Notes under the pieces: model-generated
What the model saw: only the letters and a program-made list of their open reading frames with translations
Database searches by the model: none
Told to the model about the DNA's origin: nothing
Shown here: positions 1 through 10,704 of the stretch, piece by piece
Layout: each line of letters starts with the position of its first letter
Position numbering within the stretch: the stretch's first letter is position 1
Position numbers and translations under genes: made by a program
Assembly (NCBI GenBank): GCA_031281225.1
Contig: JAITFQ010000076.1
Location: 1 to 36,673 of the forward strand
Source of the DNA: Chitinispirillales bacterium
GTDB lineage: Bacteria > Fibrobacterota > Chitinivibrionia > Chitinivibrionales > Chitinispirillaceae
DNA: 36,673 nucleotides
Reading direction: 5' to 3'

Positions 1-239
1 CTGATGTCTAATATCTCTTTGAGTTCGGGGTATTCCGATTTGTCCTTGATACCGAGTATCACCCCCCACATTTTGTTCCTTTTGACCTCTACCAAAACGG
101 GCAGCCCGACCGTGGCCTTATCCCGAAATTTCTCCGGGATCTGATAATCGTACACCCCCGATATTGCGACGGGGAACGCGACGGCGGCGATGTGCCCGCT
201 TGAAATTATATTTTGTGTTTGACCGGTAGTATTCATCAT
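1..239 (-). CDS. priA: Primosomal protein N' (PriA helicase), N-terminal fragment cut by the window edge
   Basis: Reading the minus strand from the ATG at 239 (a second ATG follows directly at 236) gives about 79 residues that run off the left edge. After a short polar start the sequence AVAFPVAISGVYDYQIPE is the opening of the PriA 3'-DNA-binding domain, followed by the expected 'G-x-x-V-L-V-x-V' strand and a GVILGIKD segment. PriA is a DExH helicase that reloads the replisome at stalled forks. Only the 3'-BD domain is visible; the helicase motifs would lie to the left. It is divergent from the FapA gene, with 55 bases between the two starts. No clear Shine-Dalgarno is seen, so the exact start is uncertain. 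Confidence 0.8.
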   Translation of the reverse strand, partial: MMNTTGQTQNIISSGHIAAVAFPVAISGVYDYQIPEKFRDKATVGLPVLVEVKRNKMWGVILGIKDKSEYPELKEILDI

Positions 240-294
240 ATTATATTTAAAATAAGTTCTGCTACATCAACAATTTCATCTTCGAGTGATTTAA

Positions 295-2298
295 ATGTCA
301 TTAGATGAGTTAGACACGGGCGCTATTGACGGTATTGACCGGCAGCCTGAATTTATTACGATAGGGGTACACGTCTCTCCCGACAGGATGCAGGCGCATT
401 TCACGCTTGAACCTGTTGCGGGGGCGCGGGGTACACTCACCGCCGAGCATTTGATAAGCGCGCTTGAAGAGGCGGAGGTAGTGCGCGGTTTCAACAAGGC
501 GCTACTCAAAAATATTGCCGGGGACTGGAGCGCCGAGCCGCGCAGTATGGCCACCGCGCCGGTGGCAAAGGGGAAGCCGGCGGTGGACGAGAAGGTTGGC
601 GCACTCACCATGTTAGTGAGGCATCTCACCGTCCCAAACGAAATCAAGGCGGCGCTGGAAAGCAAATTTTTTTGGGAAGTAGCGGGGCTTGCCCACAAGT
701 TTCAGCGGGTAGACCACGGGACGATCATCGCCCGCCGCGCGAAAAGCACCACGAGCCTGCTCGGCTACGACGTTTTCGGCACGGCGATACAGCCAGCGGA
801 ACCGGAGACCGGCCCGCTCGACGAAGGAACGATCCTCGAACTGAACAATGTATTTATGGCGGGGTACACCTACACAGCCGCCAAAACCGGGATAGTCTAC
901 GTCGACGAAGACAATCTGCCCAAGGTGATTCCACTCGAATTCAACGGCACGGTAGAGCTGCGCGTCGCACCCGACATGATGTCCGCCGAGCTGACGGCGC
1001 TCCCCGCAGGCGAACGGGGGACTATGCCGACCGTGGGGTTCATCCGAAATTTTCTCAAGAGCAAAAACATCGCTTACGGGGTCGACGAAAACGAACTCGC
1101 GTTCCTCATGGGGCAGATTTCAAAAGGGATAAGCGCCCCAATGACGGTCATCGTCGCCGAGGGGCAGCGGGCGATGAAAGGGGACGATGGGCGGGTGGAA
1201 TTCTGCTTCAACACCGATTCATCCCCCATGCCCTCCATAAACCCCGACGGAAGCGTCGATTACAAGAGCGTCAATATAGTTACCACCGTGCAAGCGGGCG
1301 CGATTCTTGCAAAGCTCCACCCGCCATCAATGGGGAGGCCCGGCATGGATCTCGCCGGACGCGCGGCCAAGGCGCTCGACGGGGCGGCGGCGGCAATGCC
1401 AGCCGGGGCGGGCACCATTGTATCACCAACAGACCCAAACACGCTCACCGCACTCATAGACGGCGTCGCAAAATTCGACGGAACAGCGGTAAACGTAACG
1501 GAAGGATACGTAATATCAAGCGACATTGATCACTCGACCGGTAACGTCAACCACCAAGGCTCAGTGGTGATAAACGGCGATGTAAAGAGTGGGTTTGAAG
1601 TAAACTGCGTCGGCGACCTGCAGGTGAACGGCATGGTAGAAGACTGCAAGATAGCGGTCAAGGGTAACGTGCTTTGCAGGTACGGGTTCACTGGCAAAGG
1701 CGGCGGGGTCATCGTGACCGGAGGCGACGTGAACCTTGGGTACATAAAAAACCAGATGCTGATAACAGACGGCAACGTCAACATCGCCAAGGACGCGATC
1801 AACAGCAACATCACGGCGCGTAAGTCGATAAGAATTTACGGCCACACCCTGTCGGCCGTCGGCGGGACGCTCATCACAACCGAGAGCATAGTGCTAAAAA
1901 CGGTAGGCACCGTCAGCGGGGCCATAACGACGCTGCAGATAGACCCCGAACCCGAACTTGTAACCGAGCTCGCGCAAATGGAAGCCGCCGCCGAGGGGCA
2001 CGCCGCCAATATCCAAAAAATCGAAAAAACATTAAAAAACACGGCGGTAGACAAGCCGACGGCGAATAAACTCAAGGACACGATCATCCAACTGCACCAG
2101 CAGCGCGACGCCGTCAAGTTGAAAATGCGCGAGATTAATGTCGCGATAAACAAATTCGAAAACTCATTCATCAGGATAGACCGTCTCGCCTACCCCGGCA
2201 CGATAATCAAAATCGGCCCATACACCAAAGCCCTGTCGTCCCCGCTCGCCGGAGGGAAGACGATCCGGGTTATCGACGGCGAGATACGGATACTATAA
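295..2298 (+). CDS. FapA/DUF342 family protein (flagellar assembly protein A-like)
   Basis: A 667-residue protein. The centre and C-terminus have the DUF342 layout: a right-handed beta-helix-like stretch (about residues 395-545) with repeated short glycine-bounded strands such as VVINGDVKSG and VTGGDVNLG, then a coiled coil (about 555-625, rich in E, K, Q and A), and a short beta C-terminus ending in GEIRIL. The N-terminal 200 residues resemble the FapA N-terminal domain. Family members are cytosolic and have been linked to flagellar assembly and polar organisation; their biochemical role is poorly defined. No flagellar gene is next to it here. The ATG at 295 is the first start in frame, with only a weak GAGTG upstream. 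The 3' end overlaps the convergent membrane protein gene by six bases. Confidence 0.85.
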   Translation: MSLDELDTGAIDGIDRQPEFITIGVHVSPDRMQAHFTLEPVAGARGTLTAEHLISALEEAEVVRGFNKALLKNIAGDWSAEPRSMATAPVAKGKPAVDEKVGALTMLVRHLTVPNEIKAALESKFFWEVAGLAHKFQRVDHGTIIARRAKSTTSLLGYDVFGTAIQPAEPETGPLDEGTILELNNVFMAGYTYTAAKTGIVYVDEDNLPKVIPLEFNGTVELRVAPDMMSAELTALPAGERGTMPTVGFIRNFLKSKNIAYGVDENELAFLMGQISKGISAPMTVIVAEGQRAMKGDDGRVEFCFNTDSSPMPSINPDGSVDYKSVNIVTTVQAGAILAKLHPPSMGRPGMDLAGRAAKALDGAAAAMPAGAGTIVSPTDPNTLTALIDGVAKFDGTAVNVTEGYVISSDIDHSTGNVNHQGSVVINGDVKSGFEVNCVGDLQVNGMVEDCKIAVKGNVLCRYGFTGKGGGVIVTGGDVNLGYIKNQMLITDGNVNIAKDAINSNITARKSIRIYGHTLSAVGGTLITTESIVLKTVGTVSGAITTLQIDPEPELVTELAQMEAAAEGHAANIQKIEKTLKNTAVDKPTANKLKDTIIQLHQQRDAVKLKMREINVAINKFENSFIRIDRLAYPGTIIKIGPYTKALSSPLAGGKTIRVIDGEIRIL

Positions 2299-3093
2299 CA
2301 GGTACCTGAACCCTATCCCCACCGTAAACACGAGCCAGGGATAATGCTCAATCGTACGTCTCTGCGGATGAAGCATCGGACGTATGTCAAGTGTCATCGC
2401 AGTATTTTTAAACGTTTCGTACAGTGAATGGTCGGGGTCAATAAAGCGAAAATCCACCTCTAACCCAAGCTGCGCGCCGACGCCTATGTTGAACCCCTTA
2501 TATGTGTCGGTGAACGCGGACGAGCCCTCATACGGATCCGCCGGGATTCTTGCCGACGTAATGTAGTAACCGAACGCGACTCCCGGGCCAACAAACCAGT
2601 TCAAAATCCCGTCGTCCGAAATGTTGAAGCGGCGCTCGTAAAACCAAAGCGACTCAAACCCCCACGCCGTATACCCCGCTCCCCCCACCCCAAACAAGCT
2701 GGCGTTTATCCCGACGTCGATGCGGTCAGACGCGGTCAGGCCTATCTTGACGCTGCCGCCGATGTTCACTATGGGATTGCCGAACGCAAACCGCCCGCCG
2801 AGGGCGTTGCTGAGCCTCTCGTTTTTAGCCGTTTCCTCGGCTGGGGCCACAGCGGGGGGCGCGTCGCTGACCCGCTCAATGTATGTTATCTCGTTGATGG
2901 GAACAAATCCCGGAGCGGGGGTGTTTTGGCTGATAACGGTGACCTCTTCGGGCGTTTCGGGTTTGGCCATCTCCCTGACCTCCCCACCCCCCTGAAACTC
3001 CAAAACATCGCCATCATCCCACGCGGAAGCGGGGGCGGCGAACAAGGCAGCCGCTATCAGCGCGGCGGCGACGGCATGGAACATCTTTTTCAT
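2293..3093 (-). CDS. Outer-membrane beta-barrel-like protein of unknown function
   Basis: A 266-residue protein with a clear signal peptide (KK, hydrophobic core, cleavage near ASA-W at residues 24-25), so it is exported. Residues 30-95 are a polar, proline- and glutamate-rich linker. From about residue 98 the sequence alternates hydrophobic and polar residues with many aromatics (Trp and Tyr near strand ends) and ends in GIGFRYLL, consistent with a transmembrane barrel closing on an aromatic-rich last strand. I do not recognise a specific family. The ATG at 3093 has a good AGGAGA site 8 bases upstream. It stands alone, convergent with the FapA gene and followed upstream by about 115 bases before the rhomboid gene. 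Confidence 0.7.
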   Translation of the reverse strand: MKKMFHAVAAALIAAALFAAPASAWDDGDVLEFQGGGEVREMAKPETPEEVTVISQNTPAPGFVPINEITYIERVSDAPPAVAPAEETAKNERLSNALGGRFAFGNPIVNIGGSVKIGLTASDRIDVGINASLFGVGGAGYTAWGFESLWFYERRFNISDDGILNWFVGPGVAFGYYITSARIPADPYEGSSAFTDTYKGFNIGVGAQLGLEVDFRFIDPDHSLYETFKNTAMTLDIRPMLHPQRRTIEHYPWLVFTVGIGFRYLL

Positions 3094-3208
3094 GGCGATT
3101 CTCCTGATAAATAGCTATAGGGTTTAGGGTGTTGAGCATACAATGTAAATATATATCATGTCCTTTTTCCAACCGCGCAGCTTTTTTTGCAAAAATCGGC
3201 GGGTATCT

Positions 3209-4039
3209 TTACATCGGCATGATTTTCTTGCCGCGGAATAGATCCCTGTCCACGCGCCCGGCTTTTTCTAATAGCTTTTTCTCGGCGGGCGTTAGCGATT
3301 CCATGCCGCCTTTTGATATTTTCTCGAGGATGGGGTCGATCACCTGCTCAAAATGTTTTTTCCGGTTGACGGCTTGCGCCTCTCTTTCCTTCCGCCTTTT
3401 GACTTCCCGTGAATAGGCTAACTTTTCAACGGCAGACTGTATCAACGGGAAAAATCTCAGATATAGCCAGGCGACCAAAATCCCGCCTAAGTGCGTCATG
3501 TGGGATACGTTGCCGCTGTGGCCTCTGAATGAGAAGAACACGGAGAAAAACGCGTAGCCTATTACGAGCATCCGCATTTTTATGGGTATTATAAAAAACA
3601 GCAGCACCTGCCTGTTCGGGTAATAATGCGCGTACGCCGTAAGCACCCCTAAAACCGCGCCCGACGCGCCTATCACCATCACGTACGGATTACCGAAAAA
3701 GAGGTACAAAAATGAGAAAAAACCCGCGCCGACACCGCATATAAAGTAGAAAATCAAAAATTTCTTGCCGCCCCAAAGGTCTTCAAGCTCTGTGCCGAAC
3801 CACCAAAGGATCAGCATGTTGAAAAGGATGTGGAAGAGCATGTCCGGTGAGTGGAGAAACATGTAACTGACGGGGCGCCAAAGTTCAAAATTAAAAATTG
3901 TGCGGACTGGCATAAGTGCGCCCAAAGATGTCACCCTGTCCCCTATCACCGGCAAGAGCTGCATGATAAACGCGACGACATTGGCTATGACAATGCCCTT
4001 CACATAGGGGGAAAATTTTTGCGTTTGACCGTACATCAT
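3209..4039 (-). CDS. Rhomboid family intramembrane serine protease
   Basis: A 276-residue polytopic membrane protein. The catalytic serine is in GASG (Ser126) and the catalytic histidine in the MTHLGG segment (His183), with the HILFNM segment (Asn74) preceding, which is the standard rhomboid arrangement. About six hydrophobic helices lie between residues 14 and 198. Residues 200-276 form a charged cytosolic tail rich in K, R and E. Rhomboids cleave transmembrane helices of other proteins; the substrate here is unknown. The first codon overlaps the coaD stop in an ATGA arrangement, so it is probably translationally coupled to coaD. Two consecutive ATGs occur at 4039 and 4036; the first is used here. 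Confidence 0.92.
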   Translation of the reverse strand: MMYGQTQKFSPYVKGIVIANVVAFIMQLLPVIGDRVTSLGALMPVRTIFNFELWRPVSYMFLHSPDMLFHILFNMLILWWFGTELEDLWGGKKFLIFYFICGVGAGFFSFLYLFFGNPYVMVIGASGAVLGVLTAYAHYYPNRQVLLFFIIPIKMRMLVIGYAFFSVFFSFRGHSGNVSHMTHLGGILVAWLYLRFFPLIQSAVEKLAYSREVKRRKEREAQAVNRKKHFEQVIDPILEKISKGGMESLTPAEKKLLEKAGRVDRDLFRGKKIMPM

Positions 4040-4515
4040 ACCTTCATTTTCTCCAGCAGCCTTTGTTTAACAATTTCCGGAACAAACCCGCCTATATCCC
4101 CGCCGTGTATCGCTATCTGCTTGACGTGGGTCGAGTTCAGGTAGGCGTATTTCGCGTCGGGCATGAAAAAGACCGTTTCGGCCGCCGCGAGCATGTTGCG
4201 GTTTGTAAACGCCATCTGAAACTCGTAGTCAAAGTCCGACACCGCCCGCAACCCGCGTATAATCGCCGCCGCGCCGTATTCAGCCACGCAGTTAACGATC
4301 AGCCCCTCATAGTTAATCACCTCTATCCGCGGAATCTCTTTGAGCGATTCCCGCGCCAACTCCACCCGTTCCTCCGTCGTAAAGAGCGGATTTTTCGAGG
4401 GGTTCACTGCCACCACGGCAATGACCTTGCTGAAGATTTTAGAGGCCCTGGCCGCTATGTCTATGTGGCCGAAAGTTATGGGGTCAAACGTCCCCGGATA
4501 AATCGCTGTCGACAT
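4036..4515 (-). CDS. coaD: Phosphopantetheine adenylyltransferase
   Basis: A 159-residue protein of normal CoaD length. It catalyses the penultimate step of coenzyme A synthesis, 4'-phosphopantetheine plus ATP to dephospho-CoA plus pyrophosphate, in the cytosol. The nucleotidyltransferase T-x-G-H motif is TFGH at residues 14-17 after YPGTFDP. GLRAVSDFDYEFQMA and the later STHVK segment are further family signatures. It starts inside the end of rsmD (32-base overlap), and its stop overlaps the rhomboid start, giving the order rsmD-coaD-rhomboid. The rsmD-coaD pairing is common in bacteria and supports both calls. Confidence 0.97.
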   Translation of the reverse strand: MSTAIYPGTFDPITFGHIDIAARASKIFSKVIAVVAVNPSKNPLFTTEERVELARESLKEIPRIEVINYEGLIVNCVAEYGAAAIIRGLRAVSDFDYEFQMAFTNRNMLAAAETVFFMPDAKYAYLNSTHVKQIAIHGGDIGGFVPEIVKQRLLEKMKV

Positions 4516-5086
4516 CTATTATCCCGCTTCCGTGATTATCGTTACCGTAAATTTCGATGACCGTATCCGAATAGACACGGACGTCTTTTATTCCCAGCTT
4601 ACCGCCGGTACCGGCGGATTTTTTTTCGCGCTGGCCGCGGCGGCGTTCGTAAATCAGCAAACCGCCGGTTTTTAACAGCGGCAACAGTTGGGGGATGAGC
4701 TCCCGCAAATCGGCGTTATCGTAGGGCGGATCGTAGTAAACTATATCGTATAAATCAACGCGCCCCGAAATAAACTTCCGAACGTCGTCACGTACAATTT
4801 TAGCCCTGCCGCCCAGCCCCAAGTCTCTAGCGACGTCGGCGATCCTTATCGACCGTATCTTGTCGGCTTCAACAAAATCAACCTGCCCCGCGCCCCTGCT
4901 GAGCATCTCAAAACCGAACGCCCCGCTGCCGGCGCAGAGGTCAGCGGCAGTTGCGCCCCGAACCTTTTTTTTAACGATCTCCGCGACAGACTCCCTGACC
5001 CGTTCGAGCGTGGGGCGGCAGGCGGTGTTGTCGGGGATGGTGATACGCCTGCCTTTTAATTCGCCGGATATTATGCGTAATTTCAT
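4484..5086 (-). CDS. rsmD: 16S rRNA (guanine(966)-N(2))-methyltransferase RsmD
   Basis: A 200-residue SAM-dependent methyltransferase. It opens with RIISGELKGRRI, typical of RsmD, then has the R-P-T-x-x-x-V-R-E-S signature (residues 24-33), the SAM-binding DLCAGSGAFGFE loop (49-60) and the catalytic D-P-P-Y motif (119-122). RsmD methylates G966 of 16S rRNA in the assembled small subunit. The C-terminal ~50 residues after YERR are polar and end in a tail overlapping coaD. The ATG at 5086 has only a weak upstream ribosome site. It leads the rsmD-coaD-rhomboid unit; an intergenic palindrome lies just upstream at 5110-5132. Confidence 0.93.
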   Translation of the reverse strand: MKLRIISGELKGRRITIPDNTACRPTLERVRESVAEIVKKKVRGATAADLCAGSGAFGFEMLSRGAGQVDFVEADKIRSIRIADVARDLGLGGRAKIVRDDVRKFISGRVDLYDIVYYDPPYDNADLRELIPQLLPLLKTGGLLIYERRRGQREKKSAGTGGKLGIKDVRVYSDTVIEIYGNDNHGSGIIDVDSDLSGDV

Positions 5087-5109
5087 ATTTATGCCGTTTC
5101 GCCGAGCAC

Positions 5110-5132
5110 AGGCGGCAAGTTGCCGCCCCTAC
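5110..5132. repeat. Intergenic GC-rich palindrome (dispersed family)
   Basis: The core ggcggcaagttgccgcc is an almost perfect palindrome followed by cctac. It sits alone in the 59-base gap between rsmD and the PilN-like gene. The same core with the cctac tail recurs at 18934-18957, and related hairpins occur in other gaps. It may act as a terminator-like or REP-like element. Confidence 0.7.
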
Positions 5133-5145
5133 GGGCCATGTTACA

Positions 5146-6108
5146 TTAATCCCGAACGGTAAACAGTACCTCAATATCCGCTGTTACCACGTCGTCCCTG
5201 ATTGGCCTTATAACGATTTTCTTAAAGGCGCTGGGGATTCTCGCGTCGTACAGGGCTACAAGAAACTTGTGAAAATCGCCGTAGCTCGTGGTACCCGTGC
5301 CTCTGAACAGAACGCGCCGGTACTCCCCTACCCTCTCGGCCGACACCTGGTTGAGCGCCGCCGGCATCCTGTAGTTGCTTGCCCGCGCCAACTCGCCGAA
5401 ACGCCTCACGTGCTGCGCGAGGCCCTCCCGGAACACCATCTCGTCGACAGGCTGAAACTGGCCGGTTACATTCACCCCGAAACGCGGCTTGAAGGTTATG
5501 ACAAACTGGTAGCGGCCCTCGGTGTAGTCCCTTATGTGGGAGTACGGCCTGGGCATCAGTTCGCCAGGCGAGTTTCTGTATCCGGTGAACATCTCCTCCG
5601 TCATCAGCCTCGACAAACCGGCGCCGCTTGCGTAGACCGTTTGGAAATTTTCTATTTCGAGCGCTCTGAACCTTATGCCACCCTCCGGCGTATTGCGGGA
5701 AACCATATCGAACACGTTGCGGGCAAACCACACCTCGTAGTTGATCTTGTCTTCGGTGGTCATCTCCGCGTACGGTGTGTTCAGCCGGTTTTCGGCGGGC
5801 CTGTCGGCTCTGTCGTCAACTTCCTTCACCACGTTTTCCGCCATGTTCGACCGCACGCGCGACGACGGCCGCTCCGCCGGCGTGGCATCGCTTCTCGGGA
5901 CGGGCGGAGGCAGGGCCGTCGCTATCGGCTCGTGCTCGGCCTCAGCGGGTCTGAGGTACGTTATGTAATAGTAGGCGCCGCCGCCGCCAACGCAGAGCAG
6001 CAGCAACACCAAAATAATCCGCAGCGCCGGATTACCCGACGACCCACCCTCAGGTGCACGGCCCCCCTTCGATAAAGCGGGAGTTTTTGCAAGGTTTATT
6101 TTTATCAT
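5146..6108 (-). CDS. PilN-like inner-membrane protein of a type IV pilus/type II secretion-like locus
   Basis: A 320-residue protein starting MIKINLAK. A short cytosolic N-terminus of about 30 residues is followed by one hydrophobic helix (about residues 31-55) and a large periplasmic-type region. This topology and the MIKINL opening resemble PilN, which binds PilM through its N-terminal peptide, but the rest is not a confident PilN match. Residues 65-110 are a P/R/E-rich linker. The start at 6108 is preferred over 6123 because GAGGCGG lies 6 bases upstream and it begins one base after the PilM-like stop, so the two are probably co-translated. PilO, PilP and PilQ are not next to it. Confidence concerns the membrane topology and linkage more than the exact family. 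Confidence 0.55.
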   Translation of the reverse strand: MIKINLAKTPALSKGGRAPEGGSSGNPALRIILVLLLLCVGGGGAYYYITYLRPAEAEHEPIATALPPPVPRSDATPAERPSSRVRSNMAENVVKEVDDRADRPAENRLNTPYAEMTTEDKINYEVWFARNVFDMVSRNTPEGGIRFRALEIENFQTVYASGAGLSRLMTEEMFTGYRNSPGELMPRPYSHIRDYTEGRYQFVITFKPRFGVNVTGQFQPVDEMVFREGLAQHVRRFGELARASNYRMPAALNQVSAERVGEYRRVLFRGTGTTSYGDFHKFLVALYDARIPSAFKKIVIRPIRDDVVTADIEVLFTVRD

Positions 6109-6109
6109 C

Positions 6110-7012
6110 TTATACCGCCTCATCCCCCCTGAGCGCCAGCCCTACCGCTACGGCGAGTTGGGGGGCGTGTGTTTTTATCCGTTCGTCGTCACAATGCACG
6201 CTCTTGAACGGGTCGAGCACCTCGCATCCCTGCACGCCGGATGCAACCGACGCGGCGAAACGCCCGTCGGTGAACAGGGACCCGGCCAAATACACGCCCG
6301 CCCCGCCCTGCGCGACGCCGCAGCCGGCCGCGAGGCGCGACGCCTCGCTGTTGAGCGCCGCGATGTAGTCGGTCGCGCCACGCTCAAAAAAATCGAAACC
6401 AAAAACGCCGCAATCAACGTAAGACGAATCGCGAATCAAAACCGCTTTGGTGCAGTTAGGCTCGCCGTGCACGAGTATGGACGCCCCGGAAAGCCTGTCG
6501 CGGTAATTCATCTGAAAAACGTTGGTCAGGGCGAAAAGGTCTATGTCAATTACATGAGGGTTCAGCTTGACGCTTTTGAAAGCCTTTTTCAGCTTGCCGA
6601 CCGTATCCGCGCGCATCGCCGCCGCCGCGTACCTGCGGCGGTCTACCTGATCGCCAGGATCAACCTCGTAAAAATCAAACGCGTATTCGCCAACAGCCCC
6701 CGCCAGCCCTGCCCCAAGCTCCCAACGCAAAATTTCGTCCTGATCGCGCTCGCCGCTGTCAGCCTCAAGCGTCTTTACAACAGCCATGTCACAGGGAACC
6801 GAGCATATTACACCGGAACCGGCAAACTTGATTTTTTTACCAATACTTTTGAGCTCTCCGGCAACGGCGTTCCAATAGGCGCCGGGAGCGCACGCAGGCA
6901 AGGGCTGCACGGCTGCCTGCTGCATGGAGAGCATACCCCTATCAAAGCGGATGACGCTGAGGTAGCCGCGCTGAATGTCAATAGCGGTAGTGAGAGCAGA
7001 TTGTTTAGCCAT
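6110..7012 (-). CDS. PilM-like actin-fold ATPase of pilus/secretion assembly
   Basis: A 300-residue cytosolic protein with an actin-like fold: a first-strand segment TTAIDIQRGYLSVIRF (phosphate-1-like), a central region with CSVPCDMAVVKTL and an RWELG helix typical of PilM, a second strand ILVHGEPN (phosphate-2 region), GGAGVYLAGSLF (adenosine loop) and the terminal LAVAVGLALRG found at the end of PilM proteins. PilM recruits PilN at the inner membrane in type IV pilus and related systems. It is followed one base later by the PilN-like gene and preceded by the comEA-like gene. A candidate promoter lies at 7060-7089. Confidence 0.72.
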   Translation of the reverse strand: MAKQSALTTAIDIQRGYLSVIRFDRGMLSMQQAAVQPLPACAPGAYWNAVAGELKSIGKKIKFAGSGVICSVPCDMAVVKTLEADSGERDQDEILRWELGAGLAGAVGEYAFDFYEVDPGDQVDRRRYAAAAMRADTVGKLKKAFKSVKLNPHVIDIDLFALTNVFQMNYRDRLSGASILVHGEPNCTKAVLIRDSSYVDCGVFGFDFFERGATDYIAALNSEASRLAAGCGVAQGGAGVYLAGSLFTDGRFAASVASGVQGCEVLDPFKSVHCDDERIKTHAPQLAVAVGLALRGDEAV

Positions 7013-7059
7013 AATTTTTTATTATTTTTTTAAGATTCGTATAAACAACAATATTACTA

Positions 7060-7089
7060 ATAATAAATAAATGTATATAGCAAAGTCAA
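7060..7089 (-). promoter_or_regulatory. Candidate sigma70-type promoter for the PilM-like gene
   Basis: On the minus strand TTGACT (7089-7084) is followed after 18 bases by TATTAT (7065-7060), in a very AT-rich 73-base gap upstream of the PilM-like start. The -35 box overlaps the end of the ComEA-like gene, so the pil-like pair could be transcribed separately from that gene. Confidence 0.4.
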
Positions 7090-7529
7090 TACAAACAAAC
7101 ATGTTCGATAATCTGGGTAAATTTGGCAGGCCCAATCCCCCTGACATTCCGGAGGTCCTCCATTTTCCGAAACGGCCCGCGCTCGGCGCGGTACTGGATG
7201 ATGCTGCCGGCAAGGACGGGGCCTACGCCGCGGATGGTTATAAGCTGGGCCTCGGTTGCTGTGTTGATATTTATACAGTTGGAGTTTAACGGGGGCTGGG
7301 GCGGCGTCAATTCAGGTTCCGCCGATTCCGCCGGCGCTGCTGCTTCTACGGCAATCAACCCCACCTCGCCCGCCGGCAAAAGCGTATCAAGCAGTGCCGT
7401 GTTACCGTTACTGTCAACGACTATTACGGATGAAGACCGGTAATCCCCCGCGCCGGCAAATCCTGCAATAACGAAAATCCCGCCGCTAAGCGCAAGTGAG
7501 AGAATAGCGATGACATCCGGCCATCTCAC
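7086..7529 (-). CDS. ComEA-like helix-hairpin-helix DNA-binding protein
   Basis: A 147-residue protein with an N-terminal hydrophobic anchor (residues 5-27), a linker rich in A, E and P (60-85), and a C-terminal pair of helix-hairpin-helix motifs. The first is ININTATEAQLITIRGVGP, the second LRNVRGIGPAKFTQI; the N-x-N-T-A-T opening and paired G-V-G-P/G-I-G-P hairpins define the ComEA domain. Membrane-anchored ComEA binds incoming double-stranded DNA in the periplasm during transformation; related proteins have other roles. Its place beside PilM/PilN-like genes fits DNA uptake, but no ComEC is in view. The start overlaps the gatC stop by four bases. Confidence 0.85.
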   Translation of the reverse strand: MRWPDVIAILSLALSGGIFVIAGFAGAGDYRSSSVIVVDSNGNTALLDTLLPAGEVGLIAVEAAAPAESAEPELTPPQPPLNSNCININTATEAQLITIRGVGPVLAGSIIQYRAERGPFRKMEDLRNVRGIGPAKFTQIIEHVCLY

Positions 7530-7822
7530 GACCCCGCCTGATTGATGATTTTGGGTACGGCGAAGTGGCCTTTTTTGACGACAGGGCCGTTTCGGAGGGT
7601 CACGCCGGGTTCAAGCGACGGCTGCTCGGCGTCGTCGCGGAGCGGGTCGTGCGACGGCGCGGTGTAGCAGGTGGGCTCGACCCCCGCGGTGCCGGCGGTA
7701 TCAAGCAGGGCAACGTAGCTCAGAATCGACCCAAGCTGCGCGGTGTAGGCGTCGACCTCGCTGTCCGAGAGTTCTAAACGCGCGATGCGGGCGGTGTGCA
7801 ATGTTTTTTGTTTGTCTATCAT
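7526..7822 (-). CDS. gatC: Aspartyl/glutamyl-tRNA amidotransferase subunit C
   Basis: A 98-residue protein matching GatC in length and pattern: TARIARLELSDSEV at the start, a helix with LGSILSYVALLD, the central V-E-P-T segment, and a C-terminal LRNGPVVKKGHFAVPKI tail. GatC wraps around GatA in the GatCAB complex, which converts Glu-tRNA(Gln) and Asp-tRNA(Asn) to the amidated forms. GatA and GatB are not adjacent. The ATG at 7822 has AGGAT upstream. It follows the helicase gene by 37 bases and overlaps the comEA-like gene by four. Confidence 0.92.
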   Translation of the reverse strand: MIDKQKTLHTARIARLELSDSEVDAYTAQLGSILSYVALLDTAGTAGVEPTCYTAPSHDPLRDDAEQPSLEPGVTLRNGPVVKKGHFAVPKIINQAGS

Positions 7823-7859
7823 TTCGTTATCCTGATTATGAAAATATAATTAACGCGTT

Positions 7860-10154
<2,295 letters not shown>

Positions 10155-10178
10155 AAGTAAGGGGCCCGGACGGGAAAA

Positions 10179-10475
10179 TTACTTCTCGTCCAGGTGGGAA
10201 TCGACGAATTTTTTGTCTTCCGGATCGAGGAATTTATTTTTCTCAAGCGTAAACGTCAGCGCTTTTATTGTCCTGTTGAGGTGGGCGAAGTCGTTTTCTT
10301 TGAAGGCTACGAATTTCGCGTCAATGGCGTCAAATTTACTATTAAATTTCCCCTCCATTTCATCAAATTTTTTACCAATATACAGCCTGAACCACGTAGA
10401 ACTCACCCCTATCGCAATAATAATGAAAAGGGTTCTCAAGTTTTCAGCATTCAGGACTAAAGTCACTGATTCCAT
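10179..10475 (-). CDS. Small membrane-anchored coiled-coil protein, unknown function
   Basis: A 98-residue protein with a hydrophobic segment near residues 14-29, then a charged helix (about 35-80) with heptad-like spacing of F, I and L among K, D and E residues, as in repeated KFDEMEGKFNSKFDAIDAKF. This suggests a short membrane anchor with a cytosolic coiled coil. I recognise no family. The ATG at 10475 has an excellent GGAGGG site 5 bases upstream, supporting a real gene. It lies 24 bases upstream of the helicase start on the same strand, so could be co-transcribed with it. Confidence 0.65.
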   Translation of the reverse strand: MESVTLVLNAENLRTLFIIIAIGVSSTWFRLYIGKKFDEMEGKFNSKFDAIDAKFVAFKENDFAHLNRTIKALTFTLEKNKFLDPEDKKFVDSHLDEK

Positions 10476-10550
10476 ACCATCCCTCCGTTTCTAATCATAA
10501 TATACTACATTTTTCAAAAAAAAGCAATTTTTTTCACAAAACAGACGGCA

Positions 10551-10645
10551 TCATTTATTTACCCTTGCGGCAACTCTAAAATAAAGGGGGTATATGCCTG
10601 CGTCGCGCGGTGTCGTTTTGGCGGCGCGGAAGTCGGGGAAGATCA
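10551..10645 (+). pseudogene. Decayed, internally deleted copy of the phosphatidyltransferase gene start and its upstream region
   Basis: Three blocks of this gap match, in the same order, pieces of the intact gene 1.0-1.4 kb downstream. Block a (10551-10593) matches the leader at 11588-11630 and includes ttgcggcaactctaaaat. Block b (10591-10607) is tatatgcctgcgtcgcg, as at 11734-11750. Block c (10607-10645) matches 11977-12015 and includes gcggcgcggaagtcggggaa. The parts between the blocks are missing, so it cannot encode the enzyme. It is best read as a duplicated then deleted remnant, marking the left side of the JAMM cassette. The rest of the 10476-10772 gap holds only AT-rich sequence and a promoter candidate. 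Confidence 0.75.
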
Positions 10646-10704
10646 CCCGATTTGACGCCCTAACGCCGGTTTAGACCGTTTTTGAAACAAAAATAATTCA
10701 GGTA

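Noticed and set aside
672-1529. A 285-residue plus-strand open frame
   Set aside because: A shifted frame inside the FapA gene; Arg-rich with no domain.
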